Of a stretch of 64,000 bases of DNA, positions 9,496 to 18,800 are shown piece by piece. Position 1 is the stretch's first letter. The number at the start of each line of letters is the position of its first letter. The notes beneath the pieces are model-generated. The model saw only the letters and a program-made list of their open reading frames with translations. It was not told where the DNA came from and searched no databases. Made by a program: the position numbers and the translations under genes. Origin of the DNA: Deltaproteobacteria bacterium YD0425bin51 (lineage in GTDB: Bacteria > Desulfobacterota > Desulfobacteria > Desulfobacterales > YD0425bin51); the NCBI GenBank assembly GCA_002753225.1, contig PDZS01000009.1:62001-126000 (forward strand). Direction: 5' to 3'.

Positions 9496-11538
9496 TCAGA
9501 CAATCTGTTTTTGAGAAACAAATTCCTTTTCTTTTTGAACTGCGTATTGGGTAATTTTAGGAATATCAAGTATCAATGCCACTGTTCCATCTCCTAATAT
9601 TGTAGCTCCTGATACTCCTTCAGCGCTATAAAAGATGTCTCCCAGAGGTTTAATAACAGCTTGATAATTTCCTATTATTTCATCAACAACAATGCCGCAT
9701 ACATTATTATTAAAGTTTACAATAACAATTTGACCTAAATGTGATTTGTTTTTAGATAAATTAAACGCTTCCTGCAAATTAAAATAAGGAATTAATTGTC
9801 CCCTTAAAGCAATTATATTTCGCTCATCAGACATGGCAAAGGTCTCTTTAGAAAGTTCAAGACATTCTTCCACAAATTCTAAAGGAAGAACAAAAAAATT
9901 CTTTCCTGCTTCAATGAGAAGACCATCAATTATTGCAAGCGTTAAGGGAAGAAAAAGGCTTAAACATGTACCTTTCCCTTTTTCTGTTTCTATCTGAATT
10001 GTCCCTCTTAAAGCATCTATAGATCTCTTTACAACATCCATCCCCACTCCACGACCAGACACTTTTGTAACTTTTTCAGAAGTAGAGAATCCCGGAGCAA
10101 ATATTAAAGAATAGATATCCTTTTCAGAAATCTGTGTATCTTTTGAGATTATACCTTTTTCAATAGCTTTTAATCTTATGGCATCTTGGTCCAATCCTGC
10201 ACCGTCATCTTTAATTGTAATTACAATATTTGAACCTCTGTGTGCAGCATTTAAACATATAGAGCCTTTTTTTGCCTTTCCATTCTTTATCCTTTTATCA
10301 GGATTCTCAATGCCATGATCTGCGCTGTTTCGGATAATATGAACTAGAGGATCGAAAAGCTTTTCTATAACGGTTTTATCAAGCTCAGTTTCTCCTCCTT
10401 CAGTAATAAGATCAATTTCTTTACCAAGTTCATTTGAAAGATCCCTTATAAGACGCTTAAACTTATTAAAGGTTGTTCCTATAGGAAGCATCCTGATGTT
10501 AATCATGCAGTCGCGTAATTCTCCAGTCAAGCGCTCCACCTGTTCAATAGCAGTAGAAAGTTCAGATTTATTAGATGTCATATTTGACTGATTAAGCTGG
10601 GCTTGAGCAATTACAAGTTCACCTACAATATTCAGGAGATGATCTAATTTTTGAGATGATACCCGGACACTTTCAGTATTTGTTTTTGCAGACGGACCGT
10701 CTGGAATCTTTTGTTCTTTTGAATCATTAATTACTTTCTTTATTTTTTCCTGATATTCTACAGCTTCATCTACATATTCAGGGTCAACCTGACCTCGTTC
10801 AATCAAAATTTCCCCTATTTTTGGAATATGATCTTCTTGCGCTTCTAATGATTCTTCTAAAATATTCGTCTCACTCATTGTTTTAAAAGAATCACAACTA
10901 TTTTTAACTGTTAAAAGATCAGCAGTTGTTTTTAGCTTTATATCCCATGAAAGATAGCACTGGTTAGGATTAATTTCTTCTGGAATTTCCTGGGGTTGAG
11001 GTTTGATTGTGCATTCTCCAAGTGCTGAAATCTCATTTAAGAATTGCGCTAAATAAATTCCGCTTGGAGTCAGCATGCTAGTATATGGCTTAAATTTTAT
11101 GTCATAGGTTCTTTGTTTTTGACTTTCCTGCTTGATTGGAGAAACTTTTTGCTCTTTTTTAGAAGGTAAAAGAGTATCAAATGATGCAATAATCATTTTA
11201 ATCAGATCAGAATCAGACTTACCTTCTCCATCTATCATCATCTTTATCTGATCTTGTGAAACAAGAAGCAGATTAATAAGGTCTTTTGTTACAGGAATAG
11301 TTTCTTCGCGTACATTTAAAAGGGTATTTTCAATATGATGAGTGAACTGGCTTATATCATTATAGCCAACCATTGCACTTACGCCTTTTAGCGTATGCAT
11401 AGCTCGAAAAAGCCTATGAATAGCATCTTTATTATTACTGTCTTCTTCAATAGAAAGAATACATTCCTGTATTTCAGGCAATAATTCCTGCGCTTCATGC
11501 TTAAAATCATCTCTAAAATCGCTAAATTCAGTAGTCAT
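9496..11538 (-). CDS. cheA: CheA-type histidine kinase (first of two)
   Basis: This 680-residue CheA paralogue has the same layout as its neighbour: an HPt with H48 in FRAMHTLKGVSAMVGY, a middle region with IPKIGEILIERGQVDPEYV, dimerisation helices (KLDHLLNIVGELVIAQAQL), the HATPase (IRNSADHGIE, IKDDGAGLD, SGRGVGMDVV) and a CheW-like C-terminal domain (FFVLPLEFVEECLEL). All motifs for phosphotransfer and ATP binding are present. The gene starts 11 bp after the CheY-like regulator at 11550-11951, so the pair is likely co-expressed. Like its twin, its middle region lacks a clearly recognisable P2 domain for binding CheY or CheB. Confidence 0.95.
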   Translation of the reverse strand: MTTEFSDFRDDFKHEAQELLPEIQECILSIEEDSNNKDAIHRLFRAMHTLKGVSAMVGYNDISQFTHHIENTLLNVREETIPVTKDLINLLLVSQDQIKMMIDGEGKSDSDLIKMIIASFDTLLPSKKEQKVSPIKQESQKQRTYDIKFKPYTSMLTPSGIYLAQFLNEISALGECTIKPQPQEIPEEINPNQCYLSWDIKLKTTADLLTVKNSCDSFKTMSETNILEESLEAQEDHIPKIGEILIERGQVDPEYVDEAVEYQEKIKKVINDSKEQKIPDGPSAKTNTESVRVSSQKLDHLLNIVGELVIAQAQLNQSNMTSNKSELSTAIEQVERLTGELRDCMINIRMLPIGTTFNKFKRLIRDLSNELGKEIDLITEGGETELDKTVIEKLFDPLVHIIRNSADHGIENPDKRIKNGKAKKGSICLNAAHRGSNIVITIKDDGAGLDQDAIRLKAIEKGIISKDTQISEKDIYSLIFAPGFSTSEKVTKVSGRGVGMDVVKRSIDALRGTIQIETEKGKGTCLSLFLPLTLAIIDGLLIEAGKNFFVLPLEFVEECLELSKETFAMSDERNIIALRGQLIPYFNLQEAFNLSKNKSHLGQIVIVNFNNNVCGIVVDEIIGNYQAVIKPLGDIFYSAEGVSGATILGDGTVALILDIPKITQYAVQKEKEFVSQKQIV

Positions 11539-11549
11539 AGGTTTCTTTA

Positions 11550-11951
11550 TTACTTTAATAGTTTAAGAGATTTAAGTTCCCAAAGAATTTTTTCTTGATT
11601 TATAGGTTTAACTAAATATGAGGTAGCCCCGCCTTTATACAATGCTTTTACAGAATTATGGGGGTCGCTGAAAGCAGTAGTCATTATTACTTTTACTTCT
11701 TGCGAGGGTTTATTAATTCCCATTTCCTTTTCTAACTTGCGTATTGTTGAAACTGTTTCATGCCCATCCATTTTTGGCATCATAATGTCTAAACATATGA
11801 GATCATAAGGCTGTTTCTTTTCCCATGCCAATTTAAAGGCTAAAATTGCTTCTTCTCCATCACTTACAGTATCACATATTCCATAAGGGGAAAGGAGTTC
11901 TTTTAATAACATCCTTGGGAAAAATTCATCATCTGCAATTAGAGTTTTCAT
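11550..11951 (-). CDS. CheY-like single-domain response regulator
   Basis: This 133-residue protein is a lone receiver domain. It has the acidic pair in MKTLIADDEF, the phospho-acceptor at D55 ([11 protein letters not shown]), the switch threonine in KVIMTTAFSD and the lysine in SYLVKPI. It has no output domain, so it acts by binding other proteins. It is a close paralogue of the regulator at 13415-13816, sharing long runs such as [11 protein letters not shown] and [12 protein letters not shown] family trait shared by the two is an insert (TKPSQEVK type) before beta-4. It immediately precedes the first cheA and is probably its phosphorylation target. Confidence 0.9.
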   Translation of the reverse strand: MKTLIADDEFFPRMLLKELLSPYGICDTVSDGEEAILAFKLAWEKKQPYDLICLDIMMPKMDGHETVSTIRKLEKEMGINKPSQEVKVIMTTAFSDPHNSVKALYKGGATSYLVKPINQEKILWELKSLKLLK

Positions 11952-12037
11952 GTACCCTCCTATTATTAAATACCTAGTATACTACCATCTTATTTTAATT
12001 TTGTCTGTAAGGAATCTTTGACTTTTAAAAAAAATTA

Positions 12038-12823
12038 TTAATCACTATAGTCTAATTGGTCATATAATATTTTACATTTCTCCATATCAGACTTTTTGGC
12101 AGCAAGCTTTAATCTAAATGCTGTTTCCTCTATAGAATCTTCTTTGACTTCACTTGCTAATTCTTTTAATATGCCTGCATATTCTTCTATTAATCCAAAA
12201 TCGCAAGTGCTCAAAGCCTCCTTAATCTTTTGTATTTGAAATTTAGACTTAAGGAGATACTCCTGCCAGATTTCTTTAGCAACTGGTTCATCTAATTTAA
12301 ATAATGAAGGGTTTATAAATGCCTTTTCAATTTCTTCATCTAATTCTTTTTTTATAATTGGTTTTTTTATGGAAATGATTGGGATATCATGATTTAGTAC
12401 TTCGGAATTCTTATCACGAATAATTTCTGTTGCAGTTAATCCATCCATTTCAGGCATTTGAGTATCCATAAGAACAAGATCAAAAGACTCCTTTTTTAAT
12501 ATATCAACCGCTTCTTTTCCATTATTTACAACTGTTATGTTATAATCTTTTAAACAAGAAGTTATAAGCTGTTGATTAAAAGGTATATCTTCTGCTAGTA
12601 AAATTTTTATTGAATTAAGATTTTCTGCTTTTTCTATCTTAAAAACACCTAAAAGATCATCTATGATTTTTAGCTGGTCTTTTCCTGATGATTGTATATA
12701 TTCAAGATACTCTTTTACTTTAGGAGTGTGCTTCATTTCCAAAAGGAGTTTTGTAATACCAAGAATTGCGCTCATTGGCGTTTTAAGCTCATGGCTTAGG
12801 TGACGAATGAATTCCTTATCCAT
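12038..12823 (-). CDS. Shrunken hybrid kinase: HisKA plus receiver plus degenerate HPt, no ATPase domain
   Basis: This 261-residue protein begins with a HisKA dimerisation helix (FIRHLSHELKTPMSAILG, H11) and then passes directly (about residue 64) into a receiver domain (KILLAEDIPFNQQLITSC, D120 in LVLMDTQMPEMDG). The whole HATPase domain that should separate them is absent. The receiver itself lacks the alpha-4/beta-5 portion: DIPIISI runs straight into KKPIIKKEL. The C-terminal helical region aligns loosely with an HPt domain but has no histidine where the phospho-acceptor should be (AFRLKLAAKK). The reading frame is open throughout, so the deletions are in frame. It cannot act as a kinase alone. 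It may be an active scaffold or a remnant on the way to loss. Confidence 0.75.
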   Translation of the reverse strand: MDKEFIRHLSHELKTPMSAILGITKLLLEMKHTPKVKEYLEYIQSSGKDQLKIIDDLLGVFKIEKAENLNSIKILLAEDIPFNQQLITSCLKDYNITVVNNGKEAVDILKKESFDLVLMDTQMPEMDGLTATEIIRDKNSEVLNHDIPIISIKKPIIKKELDEEIEKAFINPSLFKLDEPVAKEIWQEYLLKSKFQIQKIKEALSTCDFGLIEEYAGILKELASEVKEDSIEETAFRLKLAAKKSDMEKCKILYDQLDYSD

Positions 12824-12838
12824 AAAATCCCCACAAAA

Positions 12839-13396
12839 TCATGCCCAAAGATTTGTCAAATCAATTTCTATTTCTTGAAAAGGCTCTCCACTAACTTTGT
12901 CATCATCACTAAAGAAATCAACTAAGACCCACTTCCCAGACTCAAGCCTGAATATTTCTAAATTTTTTGATGTTGGGTCTATTAACCATACATAAGCCAC
13001 ACCAAATTTAGCATATTTAGGCATTTTCCTTTTTCTATCGTGTTTAGCTGTTGAAGGTGATAACACTTCACATATCCAATCAGGAGGAATTGATGTCCAA
13101 TTATTTTCTGGGAGCGTTGGCATTCTTTCTCTTTTCCATCCAGCTAAATCAGGCACAACAGTATCTTCTTTTGTTTCACTAAATTTGATTTCTGGTTCAA
13201 CCAATATCCACCATCTTCCAGAATTTCCTTGCCCATATTTGATTCTAATATCTGCTAGTCCAAAAGCAGCATTACTATGCTTGTAAGATGGTCTCGGCAT
13301 GGCAAAAAGCTCACCATCTATAATTTCGCCTATCATATTTTCTGGAATAGTATATAAATCTTTATAAGTAGCATTTATCTTAATTGGCGTTAACAT
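12839..13396 (-). CDS. Uma2 family (DUF820) endonuclease-like protein
   Basis: This 185-residue Uma2 protein has the family pattern: MIGEIIDGELFAMPRPS at the front, WWILVEPEIKFSETKEDTVVPDLAG in the middle and PPDWICEVLSPST with KYAKFGVAYVWLIDP. The residues E, D, E and K in these blocks correspond to the PD-(D/E)XK-type nuclease core seen in the fold. Function is not established for the family, which is often multi-copy. It sits inside the signalling cluster between a receiver gene and the shrunken kinase, only 15-18 bp from each, so it may be co-transcribed. A fragment with the same N-terminus lies at 15813. Confidence 0.9.
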   Translation of the reverse strand: MLTPIKINATYKDLYTIPENMIGEIIDGELFAMPRPSYKHSNAAFGLADIRIKYGQGNSGRWWILVEPEIKFSETKEDTVVPDLAGWKRERMPTLPENNWTSIPPDWICEVLSPSTAKHDRKRKMPKYAKFGVAYVWLIDPTSKNLEIFRLESGKWVLVDFFSDDDKVSGEPFQEIEIDLTNLWA

Positions 13397-13414
13397 TTTA
13401 TAGCCTCTTTGTTT

Positions 13415-13816
13415 TTATCTTATAAGTTGTAAAGATTTAAGTTCTTTAACAAGCTGTTTGTTATCAACAGGTTTAACTAAATAGGATGTAGCACCTCCTT
13501 TATGTAAAGCTTTTACAGCATTCTTGGGATCAGATAGTCCTGTAATCATTATAACTTTTACTTCCTGTGATGGTTTAGTGAGTCCCATATTCTTTTCTAT
13601 TTCGCGTATTTTTAAAAGAGTATTATGACCATCAACATATGGCATCATAATATCCAAACATATTAAATCATATGGTCTTGAATCTTCCAATGCCAATTTA
13701 AAGGCTTGGATTGCTTCTTCTCCATCAGCAACTGTATCGCATTCTCCATACACTTTAAGCAGTTGTTTTAATATTATACGTGTGTGGAAATCATCATCAA
13801 CTATTAAGCTTTTCAT
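13415..13816 (-). CDS. CheY-like single-domain response regulator
   Basis: This 133-residue lone receiver domain is a close paralogue of the one at 11550-11951. It has the acidic cluster [10 protein letters not shown], phospho-acceptor D55 in [13 protein letters not shown] switch in [10 protein letters not shown] and the conserved lysine in SYLVKPV. There is no output domain. Its start overlaps the end of the hybrid kinase gene by 20 bp, indicating translational coupling and making it the probable partner of that kinase. Confidence 0.9.
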   Translation of the reverse strand: MKSLIVDDDFHTRIILKQLLKVYGECDTVADGEEAIQAFKLALEDSRPYDLICLDIMMPYVDGHNTLLKIREIEKNMGLTKPSQEVKVIMITGLSDPKNAVKALHKGGATSYLVKPVDNKQLVKELKSLQLIR

Positions 13817-15632
13817 TAAGAACCTCCAGTTCTTTATCTAATATTTCAATATCTTGATTTTTTGCACTAAATTCTATTTCAGAAACAATACTATAAAGCC
13901 TTTGGGCTGAAATATTTGCGCTTATTTCTTTTATGCAATTTGAATAAAAATTAAATCTTTCAACATCTTTATCATTTAAAGCAGTTTTTAAGTTTATTAG
14001 ATATTCTTTAAAGTTTTCATTAAACAAATTTATTATTTTTTTATCTAAAATATTATCAGAATCAAACCGATTAATAAAATCATGCTTATCAAAAACAATC
14101 TTTTCATCTGATGCAGTAATATATTTATTAATTACAGAAATCATTTCTGACGGGTCAATAGGTTTTGCTATATAATCATTCATCCCAGCTTTTAAACATA
14201 GGTCATGGTCATCTTTCAAAGCATGAGCAGTCATTGCAATTATAGGAATGTCTGAATAATTTCTTCTAATTATTCTTGTGGTTTCATATCCATCCATATA
14301 GGGCATCTGAACATCCATTAAAATTATATGATAATTTTCTTTTTGAAGTTTTTCAAGAACCTCGTTCCCGTTAATAGCAATATTTACTAAAAAACCATAT
14401 TTTTCAAGTATACTCTTTGCTACTATCTGATTAGGCACATTATCTTCTGCCACAAGAATTTTAATTTTAGAAGCCTGCTTTTGGATAGAAATTGGCTTTT
14501 CAACTTTTGTTGTCTCTGAAGGGCTATCCTTTTCAAATACTGCGGTAAACCAAAAATTACTGCCAATACCTTTTTCACTTTCAACACCTATCTGCCCTGA
14601 CATCATCTCAACAAGCTGTTTACATATAGAAAGTCCAAGGCCTGTTCCTCCATTTTTGCGGGTCATTGAATCATCTTCCTGTGAAAAAGGGTTAAAAATA
14701 TTTTGCATATATTTTTTTGATATACCAATACCTGTATCTTTAATAGAGAATTTAAGGGTTATCTTGCTATTATCATCTTTTTCAGATCTAATATGAATTG
14801 TTATACCCCCTTTATTTGTAAATTTAATTGCATTACCTAAAAGGTTTAAAAGTATCTGCCTTAAACGCATTGGATCTCCGCGCAGATGTTCCCACACTGA
14901 TTGCTCAATATCAATTTCAAGATAAAGCCCTTTTTCATTTGCTTTGAGAGACATTAAACTGCTTATTTGTTCAATCATATGTCTCAGATTGAAATAAACA
15001 TGTTCAAAAGTTATTTTGCCTGCTTCAATTTTAGAAAAATCAAGTAGTTCATTAAGTAAATTAAGAAGAGTAGTTGATGAACTTAAAATTAATTCAGCAT
15101 AATCTCTCTGTTCATCATCTAATTTAGTTTCAAGAAGCATACGCGTAACATTTATTATAGGATTCATGGGAGTTCTTATTTCATGACTAATATTTGCGAG
15201 GAATTTGCTTTTAGCTTTACTAGCAGCTTCAGCATTTTTAAGCTTAAAAACACTTATATGAGCTGCAATACGGGCAATGACTTCTTTCATCTCAAAGGGC
15301 TTTGTAATATAATCAACACCTCCAACTTCAAACCCTTTTATTTTATCCTCTGAATCAGATAAAGCGCTTAAAAAAATTACAGGAATATCCTTTAATTTTT
15401 CGTTTCCTTTCAAGTTAAGACAGACTTCATATCCGTCAGTATTTGGCATATTTACGTCCAAAAGTATAAGGTCAGGCATAATATTTAATGCTGTTTCGCA
15501 AGCAAGTTCTCCATTTTGCAGGGTTAAAACATTACCCCCTAAACCGCTAAGATATAAATAAAGTATCTTTAGCAATTCTGGTTCGTCATCTATAATGAGA
15601 ATAGTTGATTTTTTAAGTAGTTCTCTATTCAT
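13797..15632 (-). CDS. Hybrid histidine kinase: REC-HisKA-HATPase-REC-HPt
   Basis: This 611-residue cytoplasmic protein has no membrane segment. It begins with a receiver ([12 protein letters not shown]59 in [13 protein letters not shown]), followed by a HisKA domain with H150 ([14 protein letters not shown]), a complete HATPase ([42 protein letters not shown]), and a second receiver ([16 protein letters not shown], then [16 protein letters not shown]). At the C-terminus is an HPt-like bundle. There the expected AHxLKG-type motif reads [13 protein letters not shown], so an asparagine stands where the phosphorylated histidine should be and the relay should stop at the second receiver. It is the first gene of the signalling cluster and diverges from the PKS. 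Confidence 0.9.
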   Translation of the reverse strand: MNRELLKKSTILIIDDEPELLKILYLYLSGLGGNVLTLQNGELACETALNIMPDLILLDVNMPNTDGYEVCLNLKGNEKLKDIPVIFLSALSDSEDKIKGFEVGGVDYITKPFEMKEVIARIAAHISVFKLKNAEAASKAKSKFLANISHEIRTPMNPIINVTRMLLETKLDDEQRDYAELILSSSTTLLNLLNELLDFSKIEAGKITFEHVYFNLRHMIEQISSLMSLKANEKGLYLEIDIEQSVWEHLRGDPMRLRQILLNLLGNAIKFTNKGGITIHIRSEKDDNSKITLKFSIKDTGIGISKKYMQNIFNPFSQEDDSMTRKNGGTGLGLSICKQLVEMMSGQIGVESEKGIGSNFWFTAVFEKDSPSETTKVEKPISIQKQASKIKILVAEDNVPNQIVAKSILEKYGFLVNIAINGNEVLEKLQKENYHIILMDVQMPYMDGYETTRIIRRNYSDIPIIAMTAHALKDDHDLCLKAGMNDYIAKPIDPSEMISVINKYITASDEKIVFDKHDFINRFDSDNILDKKIINLFNENFKEYLINLKTALNDKDVERFNFYSNCIKEISANISAQRLYSIVSEIEFSAKNQDIEILDKELEVLNEKLNS

Positions 15633-15644
15633 GGGTAGCCTCTA

Positions 15645-15720
15645 TTACTCAAAAACTTTTTCATAAACATCATCTAAATTAAGCTTAAATTCAATAGACT
15701 CTAAAATAATATCTCTTTTA
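15645..15720 (-). pseudogene. Possible C-terminal fragment of a Uma2 protein
   Basis: Immediately upstream of the hybrid kinase start, on the same strand, a short open stretch encodes RDIILESIEFKLNLDDVYEK and then VFE before a TAA at 15647-15645. The pattern of a short strand followed by a DD-helix is like the C-terminal end of Uma2 proteins, and an N-terminal Uma2 fragment lies nearby at 15813. It has no start codon. The match is short, so this is tentative. Confidence 0.35.
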
Positions 15721-15738
15721 CTTTAGTCTTTATTAATA

Positions 15739-15767
15739 TTGACACAAAATATGCTTTTCCCTATAAA
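15739..15767 (+). promoter_or_regulatory. Consensus sigma70-type promoter upstream of the PKS
   Basis: TTGACA at 15739-15744 is followed after 17 bp by TATAAA at 15762-15767. This is a near-perfect sigma70 promoter with ideal spacing, pointing at the Uma2 fragment at 15813 and the PKS behind it. The predicted transcript would start near 15774. Activity is inferred from sequence only. Confidence 0.75.
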
Positions 15768-15812
15768 AATATTTATAATAAAACATAATACATGAAAAAA
15801 AAGGAAAAAGAA

Positions 15813-15896
15813 ATGTTATCACCTATAAAAACTAATGCTGTATATCAAGATTTGTATAATCTGCCAGATAGGGATAAACTTTGGTATTTAAATTAA
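15813..15896 (+). pseudogene. N-terminal fragment of a Uma2 protein overlapping the PKS start
   Basis: An ATG at 15813, with a good ribosome site (AAGGAAAAAG), encodes MLSPIKTNAVYQDLYNLPD and then a few unrelated residues (RDKLWYLN) before a stop at 15894-15896. The first 19 residues match the start of the intact Uma2 at 12839-13396 (MLTPIKINATYKDLYTIPE) nearly position by position. The rest of the gene is gone. The fragment retains its promoter and ribosome site and overlaps the putative TTG start of the PKS by 16 bp, so it may now act as a leader peptide for the PKS. Confidence 0.7.
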
Positions 15897-18800
15897 ATTT
15901 GGAAAACTTAGAAAATTATCTAAAACAAATATTTGCAGAACTTCTAAAAGTTCCTGTTGAAAAGATTGAACCAGATCTAAGTTTTGAAGAATTCGGATTT
16001 GATTCAATATTAATAAACAAGTTTAACATAAAAATGGAGGCTGTCTGCGAAGATCTGCCTAAAACCCTTTTATTTGAATGCCAAAATATAAATGAACTAG
16101 CAGAATATCTTACTAAAAACCATACCCTGAAACCTTTAACTTCTGATTGGGAAGAACTTAAACCATTAAATCACAAAAAAATTGCCAAATCCATTAAAAA
16201 AATAAATAAAGAACCAACTAAAAAAATTGCAATAATTGGATTATCTGGTACATACCCATCTTCTAATAATTTAGATGAATTTTGGAGCAATTTAGAGAAA
16301 GGTAAAGATCTTATAACAGAAATTCCAAGTTCAAGATGGGATATAAAAGACCCTAGAATATATTGCAAATGGGGAAGCTTTTTAGAAGACTTTGATAAAT
16401 TTGATCCTTTATTTTTTAATATATCTCCTTTTGAAGCAGAACTTATGGATCCTCAGGAAAGGCTTTTTTTACAAACATCTTGGTCAACAATTGAAGACGC
16501 TGGGTACACGAGATTAAAGTTAAGCCAATACAAAGTAGGAGTATTTGTGGGAGTGACAACAAATACTTATCTTTTATGGACAAAAGATTCACAATATCCT
16601 ACTTCCCTTCCATGGTCTATAGCAAACAGAGTCTCATATTTTTTGAATTTTTCAGGTCCAAGTATTCCAATAGATACTGCATGCTCTTCATCCTTAACTG
16701 CAATACATTTTGCCTGCGAAAGTATAAAAAAAGGGGAATGCGACATGGCTCTTGCTGGAGGTGTAAATCTATATCTCCATCCAGTCAAATATATCCAATT
16801 GTGCCAAACAAAAGTATTGTCTTATACTGGTCGCTGTAGAAGTTTTGCAGATAATGCTGATGGTTTTGTCCCGGGTGAAGGAGTTGGAGCAGTTTTATTA
16901 AAGTCTTTAGATAAGGCGATAGCAGACAATGACCGGATATATGCTGTGATTTCTGGAAGTTCTATAAACCATGGCGGAAAGACAACAGGCTATACAGTCC
17001 CAAATCCAAATGCACAAGCAAAATTAATATCTGACGCTATTTTATTTTCAAAAATCAATCCTGAATCCATAAGCTATGTTGAAGCTCATGGAACAGGCAC
17101 AATACTTGGTGATCCTGTTGAAATAAGAGGGCTTAGCCTAGCTTATAAAAATTATACAGAAAAAAAACAATACTGCGCCATAGGCTCGCTTAAATCCAAT
17201 ATTGGTCATTTAGAGTCAGCAGCAGGAATTGCTGGACTTACAAAAATACTTCTCCAAATGAAATATAAAAAAATAGTCCCATCAATACACTGCGAAACAC
17301 TTAATCCAAACATAAACTTTGATGATTCTCCTTTTTATGTGCAAAAAAGCCTTACAGAATGGAATAAAACTCCAAGGATAGCTGCAATAAGTTCTTTTGG
17401 AGCAGGAGGATCAAATGCACACATAATTTTAGAAGAATATGAAGATACAAAAAATATTTGTCATAAAGAATTAAATACAATTGTTCTTTCAGCAAAAACA
17501 GAGGAAAGACTCAGTGCTTACATAAAAGAGCTTTTAATTTTTATAGAAAAACATAATCCATCCATTTCTGATATTTCCTATACGCTTCAATTTGGAAGAG
17601 AAAGAATGGGGTATGTATTTGAAATAAAAGCATCTGATATAAATGAATTAAAAGAAAAATTAAGGACCGCTAAAAGTTTTCATAAAGTGGAGTCTCAAGT
17701 TCCTCTGCAAGACATAAAATTAAAGTGCATATCTCTTCCTACTTATCCTTTTGCAAAAGAAAGGTACTTTATAACAAAACATGAAGCAAAGACAAACATA
17801 ACTTATCTCAAAAATTCTTGGGAAAAATCATACTTTGATAAACAACTTACAATATCATCTGATAAATCTGTTTTGATTTTTGACGAAAATGATAATTTGG
17901 AAAACGTCAATCCCTCGAAAGCGGTAATCCATACGATTGTATATGTTGCATATGATATAAACAAATCTATTTATGATATTTTCAATATTATAAAAGCTGT
18001 TATCAAAGGAGATTATCCTGATTTAGCTCGAATTTTGTTCATGTTTGATTCATCAAATCCTTTTATGGAAGCAGTTTATGGATATGGAAAATCTCTTAGT
18101 TTCATACTTCCAAAAATATCTTTTTCTGCAATTGGTCTTTCATATCCTATTAATCGGGATTTCCTGATTCACGAATTAAACATAGAAAATAAAAACTTGG
18201 AAGTAAGGTATAGGGGTGAAGATAGATATATAAGAAAACTTAAAAAAATAAATTTGGAAGAAAATAATTCTATTTCTTTAAAAGAAGGGGGAGTTTATCT
18301 TATAACAGGAGGAGCTGGAGGACTTGGTTTAATTTTTGCCAAATATCTAACTGAAAAATATAATGCAAATATTATTCTGACAGGAAGAAGCTCAAAAAAT
18401 ATCCAAAAATATTTATATCTTCAAGCAGATGTAACTAATTTAGATGAAATGAAAGTGGTTATAGATAAAGTTAAGGATAAATATGGTCATATAAACGGAA
18501 TAATTCATGCAGCAGGTATTGGTCTTAAAAACAGCATAAAAGATAAAACATTTGAAGAATTTGAACAAACACTTAAACCAAAAATAGAAGGAACAAAAAT
18601 ATTAGACGAATTAACAAAAGATCTGCACCTTGATTTATTTATTCTATTTTCTTCCACTTCCTCAGTTTTTGGAGATTTTGGGCAATGCGACTATGCTGTA
18701 GCAAATCGTTTTTTAGATAGTTTTGCTATTTATAGAGAATCTCTAAGGGAAAGCGGGTTAAGACAAGGAAGGACAATTGCTATAAACTGGCATCTGTGGC

